Position numbers and translations under genes: made by a program. 64,000 bases of DNA, taken from contig OU744450.1 of the NCBI GenBank assembly GCA_916610825.1, forward strand, positions 26,518,350 through 26,582,349. Reading direction: 5' to 3'. Below the pieces are notes generated by a model. That model was not told where the DNA came from. It was given only the letters and a program-made list of their open reading frames with translations, and did no database searches. The DNA is from Haliclystus octoradiatus. Lineage: Eukaryota; Cnidaria; Staurozoa; Stauromedusae; Haliclystidae. Shown here one piece after another: positions 29,001 through 41,000 of the stretch (positions are counted from its first letter, which is position 1; each line of letters begins with the position of its first letter).

Positions 29001-32000
29001 GTCAAAGACTGCGAATGGTCAGAGGCGTGTCCGGTGGATACAATTGGAAGTGGAGGATCGTTAAGCTCTGTTGGGAAACGAGGACAGAATTTTGAGGTGA
29101 CTAATTAAATAAGGTTGTAATACTGTGTAGCTAACTCTGAATAGCATTAATTCGCAACCAAGATGATCATGTTATTATAAAAACCATGATAAACTATCTT
29201 AATCAAGCAACTGTTTTCTGTTTTCTGCTTTCTATCGTTATCGGTTATTCAATTATTTACAATGAGTTCACTCAGTTAATGTTACAGTTAGATTTCATCA
29301 TTTTTTATTAAAAATAAAGCCACCAGGCTCACTCAGCTCTGTTTCCTGTTGCTTCTGAATTTTGTTTGCAAGCTTGTTGAAATTATTGGCTTTAAGGATA
29401 AATTAAACTGGAAAATGATGTTTTCCGAATTATTGGAAAACGTGTAATAATGATTGACCCTATAATAAATATATATTGAAACTCGAACCCCTTGTACTTG
29501 TTGTTACTGATTGTGCTCCTAGTTGATACAGTATAAGTACCTGACCAGTAAAATAGTCGAGGAGTCTAGCTTTGCCTACAATTTCCGTGTAGTGAAACCT
29601 GTACATAACAGCCAGCTACAAGAGGTAGATAAATTGACCACTTCACACAGGTGGCCTTTATATACAGGATTGATTCAATAAAAAATACTATTTTAGAGAT
29701 GTCAAGAGTGACCACTGTAGACAGGTGGCTGCTATATAGAGGTGACCGTTATAACAGGTTTGACTGTATAATACTCTCTTCTTTATTCTCGTAGATTGGT
29801 GTTGATATACAACTGTCATATTTTAGTTTGACTAAAATTGTCATGCTCACCCCTCGGCATATGATCTCAAATCACACTGCGGTATGGTATTATCAACGTC
29901 TTACTGATTTATGAATATTATTTAATATGATGATTTGACTTCTTTATACTTTGTTTCGATGGTTTATAGGTTAACATTAGTTTAGCAGAATCTAAAACTC
30001 CCAGTACAGAATGGCACAACATACCCCCTGGCGAGGTTAGTGTGTTACTATGGTTTAATTCAATATTACATGTTTTTATTTTGATAAAATCAATGAACAG
30101 TTCATGGACAGAATAATTCATGAAAACCTGTAATAATAATAAATATTTCATGAATTCAGTAATTGTTTTCAGAGAGCAGCAGATCAAAGTTGTTTATGAG
30201 ATGCTGTATATTTTATCATGTTGAATTTTTCTTATTTTCAAGACTGTTCCATTTTGGCCTGGATCTGTTCCACCTAAGAATCTTTTCGTCAATGTTTCCG
30301 GAAGAGAATCTGTCAATTTTGATCCACCAGTTGTTACTAGTCTACTTTTGAAATTGGATAATGAGGTGGGTTGTTTAACAGTCATTGTATAGCCCTTGGA
30401 GATTCTGAGTAACGATGGCAGATTAAGATATACCGTAGGATAAATCGTTACTAGGACATGCACATAGACGAGACAGTGTTGAATCGTGTTTTATGTCTTA
30501 TTGTGATGACGGTAGGCAGATATGTGATGTTTTATTACAACTTAATTGAATGACTAGATATTGTTATGCATGAAAGAGAGGCTTAATGATAAAAGAGGCT
30601 AAAATATTATACGCTACAAGATCTATGGTTGAATCATGTGCCTTAGAAATTGTTCATTGCTAAAATAATTATATGTTTCAAAGTATAGCTGATATGGACA
30701 TTATGTTTGTGACTAAGGGTATTTTTTTCGGTTAGTCATCAATATCAATTTCTATTTGTCTCTGAGAAACAAACTGCGTTGTTTATTGGATTTGAGAACC
30801 TGATTCAAATAAATATTTATTGATGCATTAACATGAAAATCAATAATAATCTGGTTAACAATGTTATATGCAGAATTAATAAAGTAGAAGGAGGATATAG
30901 CTACCCAATAATTGTGCAATAAGGCTAGATTTTGATCTTGAAATGTCCTGGGTAAAGACTGACTATAATTTGTAATTTATTTTAATTTCAGTATGGCGGC
31001 ATATGTGCAAATTACCAACAAAAAGATTCTGTCAGTCTTCTTTCTTTCTCACCTTATTTCCCTGGTGCTGCCCCCGTTAGAATTGAAAGTCATTGTCAAC
31101 ACGTTGGACTAATTTCATATCGACAAAGGTAATTGTGACGAAAACAAAAAATAGATAAATTGATTATTATTGTGACTATATATAATTGTAGGCAATGAAA
31201 TAACGTATTAATTTTGCTGAAGGTTGACTTTCATCAGACAACCTTTTTTCCAATTAATTTTGACAAAAGTGTGTCCATATACTAAAAATTCAAATTACCT
31301 ATCAGAATAGAATCAGAATACCAATTAACCGATACCCTACCCCTGCGACTACAGTTCAGGAGTTCATGAACGTTCATAAACTGTTCATGAACTGCCTGTG
31401 AGGTTCATGAACTGTTCATAAACAGTTCAGGAAAATTGGAGCCATTTAACTTTCATGAACTGTTCATGAACTGTTCATGAGCTGTTATAGAACTGTTCAT
31501 GAACTCCTGAACTGTTTTCAAAGGGGTAGTAACTACTTTAACCTGCAATAGACAGTTCTCTGAAGGTTTATGTATGTATACCATATGGATGTTTGATGTT
31601 TTTTATGATTGTAGTTCCAGTGAACGATCGTATGTCGTGTGCTATGGTCAATCTGTTCTTTACACATGGGAAAAACCAACAGAAGAATTACAACTCACAT
31701 GCTCAATTGTAGATGCCGGCAATGATACAGCCACACCTATTTCTGTTGATAAGGTCAGTCAACGATAGATCACTTTATTGCAGTTTGGTGGATTTGGTTA
31801 GCCAGTTATCCACTATATGATAACCACCACGGCACATAACACTCTTGTATGTAAATTACGGATCTCAGACTTGACAATGCAGATTATTATTTAGAAATAT
31901 TTCATGGCAGACCGATAATGCAAAAGGCTTGGTAAAGCAAAATTAACTCGCCCATCACAATTTGACATGGAAATCTGGAATACAGTGCTCTTCCATTTTG

Positions 32001-35000
32001 ACTAATCTCCTAAAGCTCCATATAAAATAAATTCTACGTACCCTCTAATGCCTGGCTCTAATATCACCTCATATGTGTGTAGTATCTTATACAATCTTTG
32101 CAAACACAAATAATATACCCTGAAAAAATATTTAACTGTCAAAAGGCTTATATCTAATTCCTTGCTGAGCTTACTACTTCATAGAATTTATTATTGCATA
32201 TTTCCAATAAATTATTGTAAATTTGTAGCTGTTGATAATATTATTTTTTCCATTTTAGAATGAATTTGGACGAGTCTGTGGTGATTCTGAAACAGCAGTG
32301 TATTGGGTCAGCTTCTTAGATGGGCTACAACGTGTTCTTTTATTCACAGAAGATTTCCGTGTTGCGTATAGGGCCAGCCAGGTACTTTATAAATGAAAAG
32401 GGCTTCAATTTGAATGATAAAGAGTTTCTACAATGCACACTGCATAGATGTGATATTTGATGAAAGGCGTGTTGCAATATTATTCAACTGCGATCCAATC
32501 TTTCTGCTTCTTTCAAGCTCTAAACTGAAATTTTAGGTCAAACTTACCATCATTATCGACTTGAAATCCTCTTCAAAGTTCGATATCAGCAAGAACTGTT
32601 TTTTCAAAGAAAGCACATCAGGTTTACCCAAACAAGTAAATTATTCTTACATGTTACCCTCACAACAGTGAAATCCAATATTTCAATCGATATAAGCAAG
32701 AAGTCTGTTCTTAAATTTAGCAAAACAGGATTTCCAATCATGTAAAATATTCTTACTCAAGCTATCACAGAATAATCAAGATTTAATATATACAAGAATT
32801 TTATCTTATTTTTAACTTACCTTGTATGACTTACCGTAATATATACAAGAATATTTATCTCAAAAAGCAAAACAGAACTTGGAAATAAGTGAAATATCCT
32901 CACAAGATATCCTTCAAGAGTAAACTTTTTGAGTTGATATGAAGAAGAAAGATCTGTTTTCTCAAAACAAGAAAAGCAGAACTTGAATGAAGTAAAATGC
33001 TCTTACAAAAATAAAATTCTAAGATATTAAATAAAATTCCAAGATATTAAATAAAATTTAAATATATTATAAAATCAAGAATATTTTTCTAAAAAATGCA
33101 AAACTGAGATAAAATCAAGTAAATATTCTTACAAGATGATCAATTAACAGTTTACATATTTTAGGAACAAACTTTACGTCCGTCGCAAGAAGTTGTTGTC
33201 GAATTAGAAGGAATTGGTTTGTCTCTTGTTAACTCTGATAAAAAGTTAGAAATTGCTTATGTTGGTATCAGGAAGTAAGTTTTTTTAGCTGCTACCATTG
33301 TTTGTATATTGTACGCTTCGATGTTTGTGCTTCAATTTTAATTTTCTATCCTGTGATTAAAAGGAGTGATGTTGTTTGGGAAGAGAAAGGCAAGAATCGA
33401 TGGAAGGCAATGAGTGGTAAGTTATGTGTTGCCTTAGAAACACAGTTTCAGAAAAAGCAACTGAAAGAATCTGGCTCAACTGAAGAATTCTCACGAGTAG
33501 CAATTGAAAACCTAGAGGTATATACTACGAGAGAAATAACATTATTCACACATTGAGTATCATTTAGCTTGTAATATTATGTTCTTGTTATTTGAAAGGT
33601 TGATTTAAATCGGATGGTAATCACTCGTCCTAGTAAAGGTCGCATAAGACGAACATTTCATAGTGGCTTATCATTGAAATATATCATTTCACCAAATTTG
33701 ATGCAGTTTTATGCTAAAATCAATGCTGTTCAGGTTGGTATTAATAATTATCGCCATCTAAAACTGAATATGTATTGTTAATGAGCTATCACGTTTGAAA
33801 CTTGAAGGCAGCATTCACCAAAAGCATGCATTCAGCTTTCAATTGCCTGCCTCAAATCTAAATTGAATAATAATGATAAAGAGTCCGTATGGTTACACAT
33901 TTGTGTTGCTCAGACTTTCATACTTTATGCAATCTTCAGACAGAGAACGCATGAACTTCTGAGTAACACAGCTAAATTCACTGTGGTCATTGACCCTATT
34001 GAATCATCAAAAATCGGCACATTCCTTTGTTCGTTCCCCCTCCTTGTTTCCAGTTAATTACTATATGATCAAAAATACGATTTTTATTTTATTTTGTTTG
34101 TATTTTTAGATTGACAGTCAGATTCCTGGTTCAATATTTCAAACTGTGTTACATCACGTTGCACCTCCTAAATCTATTGCTGCAGAAACAGGTAAACTTT
34201 TTAATATGATTTTTTTATATTTTATTCAATATTTGTGAGACATGTTGTTCATATTGTGTTTGACTCTACTCTTTCAGCACCAAAACCTCTTTTGGAGTTC
34301 AGTTTAACATCGCGAGTCAGCGATAAGAAACATGTAAACGAGATCAAGTAGGTTCTCATTGTTGATAAAATGTACGATTTCTCAGCTACTATACAATGGG
34401 AGGTGGGAGTGGGTAACACCAGCTCTATGTGGACGGAAGTGGGGGTGCCACATTTCCATCGCCACAACAATCATGTGAATGCTACCCAAAGCCAAAAAGT
34501 TTCAAACATTTTTTAATTTTTAATTTTTTTTATAAATTTCACCAAAGTTCATAATCTACAATTTGTGATTAAAAAGGATTTTTGTCAGCTGGAATATGGA
34601 GTCATAGACCCAAAAAAGTGACATATCCCCACCCATTCTATTGCTTGTATATTTTCCTTCACATAGATTTAGTAGCATTTTGAAATTAAGTTTGATTTAT
34701 ATTTAAATACATTTTCTTTCTCGTGAAGTTTATTTATTTTTATATTTTTATTATGCTAGTTATCTGAAATTGCTTGTACAAGAGATGGATGTCCGAGTTG
34801 ATAAAGGTTTTTTATTGGGTATTATTGACTTCTTTGGTAGTCAACAACAAAGTCTAACTGATGTAAGTTGCCGATCGTCTTCGATTTTGTTCTCTATTGA
34901 ATATACTGTATAATCTTTATATTTGTTACAGGCTGAAAGATATGAATACGATATGACAATTGTCAAACAAAAATTAGAAAATAGTAATGATTTCCATGTA

Positions 35001-38000
35001 TGTATATAAAACCTCCTTCACATATATCAAACTTATTTAATATAATAGTGATATAATTTTATCTGACGTTTTATTTTATTGCAGGCTGCTCAGCAAAGCT
35101 CTCGTTACTATTTTGATTACTTCCACATGTCACCTTTGAAGGTATTGTGGCACTACTTGTATTATCTACCAGAGCATAGCCTTGATTTGTATTTATCCAA
35201 ATTTAATTTATTTCCATCCTTTATAGAATAAGAAAATGATTCCCTTGAATTTCAATCTATTATGATTTCACGTGTTCTCAATTTGAAACCAGCAATTTGA
35301 AATTTATAGGAAATTACTTTGGTTATTTACAGATTCATGTTAGTTTCTCAATGGTCGGTGGCGCATCTGCCGATCTTCTAGGAGCTGATGCCTCACAATT
35401 ACATACAAATTTCTTAAATCTGCTGATGCAAAGTGTTGGTGTGGCATTCACTGAAGTACAAGACGTTGAATTCAAGTACGTATTATCAACAAGTTTCTCT
35501 TTGTCATGTATTATTTATTGTAACAAACACAAAATAAACCTGTATTTCATTACAAAGTTGTCGCTTAGAAGCACGGCAAAATGATAGTGGCCATTAAGAT
35601 AATTATTTTTATTATTAATTTATTTTAATATTTTTAATATAGAAAGGTGATGATTCAAAGTAAATTGTCATACTGTTTTCACTTTTCCCCAATTTAAAAT
35701 TTTCAAAATGTAACAATTTGACTAATAAATATCTCTGTGAAAATAGTTCATTGAATGTTCAATCATCCAATGCTTATGAACAGTTCTTGAACCTCCATGA
35801 ACACCATATAAACAGCACCTCAACGGCTCATACAAAACTCCATAAAAGTTGGACCAATTAATATTCATGAACTGTTCATTCATAACATGTATATGAGTTT
35901 CATGAACAGTTCATGAATTTTCGTAAAGTTTGTGAACTGTTCATGAACAGTTCAGGAAGTTCATGAACAATTCATATGAACAGTTCATGAACTCAACAGA
36001 TTTTTTCGCAGAGGCAATCCTCCACAATTTATTGCAACAAATTTCGTAGTTTATACATACATATAAATTTTTTATATAGACTTGCTTGTTTTGAAGTTCA
36101 ATCCATGCTATTATCACAACAACAATTAACTGATTCAGTTGCCAAACATTATCAACATCAGGTATAGAAACAAACTCTTTATTTTTTGCCTATCAATCTC
36201 AATTCTCCCATGATTCGGTTTTATCTAAATTTATTTTCTTTTTATGTAGTTTTTGAAACAGCTCTATGTCTTGGTGTTTGGTCTCGACGTCCTTGGTAAT
36301 CCTTTTGGATTGATCTCTGGTATCACTGTTGGCGCCAAAAACTTTTTTTACGAACCATACCAAGTATGTTCTAATTCTAGCCTGCATGCAGACTTCTATT
36401 GTTTAGTAGTAGACGGTTTGCGTAATACTGAACTGATATATCAGTAATATAGCAAGAAAAAAATCAATATATAGTTTCTCCAATTTATGTTTTACCGATG
36501 CCTACCTATCATACAATATATATACTTACAATCCCGCTAAACATAGTTCATTATTTTATCATTATTTCTATACTTCTCTGCTTAATTGTTTCGTATCTCT
36601 ATTTATAGGGTTTCATTCAAGGCCCAGAAGAATTCGCTGAAGGTCTAGCTCTAGGTGTCAAGAGTTTGGTTGGTGGTACAGTCGGTAAGCAGAATAATCC
36701 TCATCAACTGTTAATGATTGTCAATTCACCTTTCCTCGTTTAAAAAGGACACAGAAAATTTTGTGCTTGAAATAACACAATATCTATATAAAACTAGCAT
36801 ATTTTTGCTTAAAACAAGAATATAGACACTTTTCCACATAGCTAGAAAACGTTTTCCTATCTTAAGTGCAAATTTTCTTAAATTTTGTTATTTTGACCAA
36901 AATCTTTTCAAGTAAAGAAAATGTAAAAAATATCAATTTGAGAAATTTTTGAGCAAAATGATAAAATCCGCTAAGGGTTTAAGAAAACTTTTACTCATGA
37001 CTTACTGTTAAGTAAGTTCTAGTTGTTCTTGATTAAAGGGAGAATTTATTTTCTTTCAAGAAAATATTAAACGTTTTGAGAACAAGGATTTTCTGTGATA
37101 CGGACACAACATATTTGTGCTTGAAACTAGATAATATTTTCTTTGAATAAAATATTTTTGCCTGAAACAAGAAAATACACACTTGTTCACATAGCTAGTA
37201 AAGATTCTCTTGTTTGAAGTACAGCATTAGTTAAATTCTTTCGATTTTGACCCGAAACAGTCTCAAATCAAGAAATATATCTACCTGGCTATTTCATGGA
37301 TTGTCTTTTGTATAATAATACGAATCATTTGTTGTTATATTTTATGTATACAGGTGGTGCTGCTGGAGCAGTTTCTCGGATAACAGGAACGTTTGGTAAA
37401 GGCCTTGCTGCCTTAACCCTTGATGACGAATACCAACAAAACAGGAGGCGAGAAATGAGCCAAAAACCAACAAATGTTGGCCAAGGTCTTGTTAAAGGTG
37501 GCAAAGGGCTTGTCAGGGTACGTATAAAATTGATTGCTTGGTCATCCATATGAATTGATTATTTTATTAGGTGTTACGTTTGTGTGCCAAGTTCCCTAGA
37601 TGGAAGAAATTCAATTATATATAGATATATATATCTTACTTTTTATTTTAATAGATATATATATATAAAGCAATGTTTCTGATAGTTAAGGATAATGATG
37701 AATTTTAATTGTGAAAATTTCCTTTTAAATATACACTTTATATAGTAAATGGATTATCTAGCCAATAATATTGTGCTTTTTGCTATATATTTCCTGCACC
37801 TTTTCATAATTGACGTCAACTTGTGAAAGGAGGAAAGGGTTTTGTGAAAGTTGACGACCTGCATTAAACGTTCAAAACCGCTACAAGGAAGTTGACAATA
37901 GGGTCCCAAAGTTGTCTGAAAATTGATTGAAGTCAATTGTGAATGGTCCCTAACAACTTTTTTATATTATATTATAAAGCTATATTATACGACTTAATCT

Positions 38001-41000
38001 ATACCGTTTGTGCTCACTGCCTCTTGCGGCATATTGAGATAACTATTGTACTTTGTGGTTTCACTTTGTAGGGCGTTGTGTCTGGTGTGACTGGTATCGT
38101 AACAAAGCCTGTCGAAGGGGCAAAGAAAGGGGGCGCAGGTGGCTTCTTTAAAGGCGTTGGGAAAGGATTAATTGGTGTAGTTGCTAGACCCACTGGAGGC
38201 TTAGTTGACTTTGCAAGTAGTACTTTTGAGGGAATTAAAAGGTAAGCGGTGTTTATATGACCATTTAAACTTATTTTATGTAACCTCTTGTACTGACTAA
38301 CCATTCTATATAGTTACAAAACTCCCCTTGCCTGTATAGTTAAAAAGGTTCGTTAAGCAATATTTACATCAAATTACCTAGTGTACTGTTGTGATATTAA
38401 AAACTTTAGTGATACATTTAGAAATGATAAATTGATTGATTACATGAAATGGCATTATTTATTCTTATAGTACTGCCGGTGGTTCATCAGCAGTTGTGAA
38501 GTTACGGTCACCTCGTGTCTTTCATGCCGATAAGGTAATCTATTACTGCATTTTATTAATGCCCTTTATTGAGTGATATATTCACAGTTAATGTAGTACT
38601 TGACTGACCTAAGTCCTGCTTTCTTTTGTCTGCCTCGGTTTCATGATTGGATAGATTAAATCCCTGTCTTCTGTTTCTTTACATCTGCCATTTTATCGTA
38701 ATATCAACTCTACATAATTCATTCGTATTACTATTGACGCATTGCTGTCCTCAGTTATCGTCATATCACGTGATCTTCTTCTGCCAATGAGTGACTGGAG
38801 TTTGTTCATAATGCTCTTCTTTCATATTTGATATTGTATATAGTACGCAAGCTATCGATTGATAATATGTTATGTACATCATCAAAGGCATTCCCATGAA
38901 GCTACAATAGAAAGTTCCTAGCTGTTCCGTCATTACAATAAACTAAAATATCGCCGTATTTCTTGACTTTTCACAAAGATTCCTATTGCATTCGAAGTTT
39001 ACTAGCCTGCGCGCAAACCTTACTTTAAAACCTTTCTTCCTCGTTAGTACTTTCTTACTAACGAGGAAGAAAGGTTTTCAAGTAAGGTCTGCGCGCAGGC
39101 TAAATTTTACAAGATAGAGCATATTTTGTCCATGGCATCCCGGATGTTCCCATGACCATGAATGAGTAAAACCTCAGCACACATTTATGAAGAACACATT
39201 AGCTCACGACAGATTGTATACTACTATTGCGTTTCAATTTATGTTATAGTTATGTGTTAATTTTGATTTTTCCATTCAGGTTTTACGACCGTTTCACGAA
39301 TATGAATCAACTGGATACAACATTCTTCTTGTAAGTCATCAATAAATCTCATCAAATATTTTTTGCGTTACTCCATTTTACTGATCTTTGCTTGAAGTTG
39401 TTGAAATGACTCGACGGGGGTTGGGGAGGACTTCACAAGTTTATAATGATCATAAGAAGCCTTTTTTAATGCGATCCTCATTTCTTTTATGTATCAATAA
39501 AACGTCACGGTTAATTAACATTGTCTCGTTGATATGTGTCTGTTTAGTAATGATTTATCCTATCACCACTTCAAAGACATTTGCAAATTTATGCGCATAC
39601 TTTAAAATTCATCAGTATTGTTCACAAAACACAAGAAATCGCTTCACGATAACAGATCATTTGAAAATACCCATGCATGTTGTACCAGACTGCGTAACTA
39701 TCGTAGTTTTAACATAACGCTAAAGTGCTTTCGGGTAAAGCTAAGATCCAAAGCCGATTAGTAATGTCACCTACTCTATAAGAGTGGATTTTGTTTCATT
39801 ATGCTAACGTTGAGGAGTGACATGGCCTAGATTGAGAGTACTGTAAAATTATTCAAGCTGCGATTTTTGTGTCTAATTATTCCAGCATTTTTTTATTCCT
39901 TTCCACAGGAAGTTGACAAGGGTCGTTTTGCTGGAAGTGGTCTCTATATGGCGCATGCGCAAGTTGACAACAACAACATCGTTTTAGTAACCAACCAGTA
40001 AGATCATTATCATTGTTGTCATAGTGATCTTGATTTATCATTTAGTATGTGGATACGATTACGATTGGAAGGATTCCGAAGGAAACAACGCTTTTTGTTT
40101 GTCATTTTGGCTATAAGTTGACGTGTAATTTTTCTACATACTTGTACATACTTCTAATTAGTTCAAAATGCAAATATTCACATTGCGTTTCACGAGATAC
40201 GTTGAAATAGGGTCACTCTCAATAAATATCACTGTATTTTGGAACTGTATTAATTTATTTTCGAGGAACAAATGTCATGAAATCCGATGTTTTCAGGATA
40301 ACTTGTATGAGTTCCAAATGTTCTCATTTGAGGCACTCGCAGACTCCTACTGTTTCCGACGCCTTACTTTCATTTGATTTGAGATTTATCGTTGCAATAA
40401 CAGTCATTATAATTATGTTATTTCCATAATTATAATCAAGAGAAGTATAATATAAGCTTTACTGACTTTCCTATAAAAGCTAGGAGTAAAAATTAATTTG
40501 ACAACAGGTGAGAAATTCATCCTTTTCATATACATCTGTGTCATACACTTCTTTTAATTATGTCAAATAAGCCCCCAAATGTTGACAAGATATAATGAAT
40601 CTAATTGTTTATTTTATTATTTTGTAGGTATGTTATTTATGCTTCGAAGGGTGATATCTTATCAGAATGGACATCAAAATGGTTTCTTGCTTTCCGTGAA
40701 ATGCGTGATGATGTTGATATTAATAACAATTCATTAACCTTACATCTTGTTGTAGCTGTAAGTATATATTTTCTATTTTAATAATATCACCTATTAATGA
40801 TACTCAGTAGTCAGTACAAACTGAATAGTATAGCCGGGGTCCGACAAAAGTACGAATGCTGGAATCCTAGATTCTGGAAGGTTAGTGAAAATTCAGAAGA
40901 AAATTGATATTTTTATGATTTATTGGTCAAACGTCAACAACAAAAAATCAGAGGAAAATGCTGAAATGCCTTAAGGATCCCAGAAGGCTGAACCTGTTGT

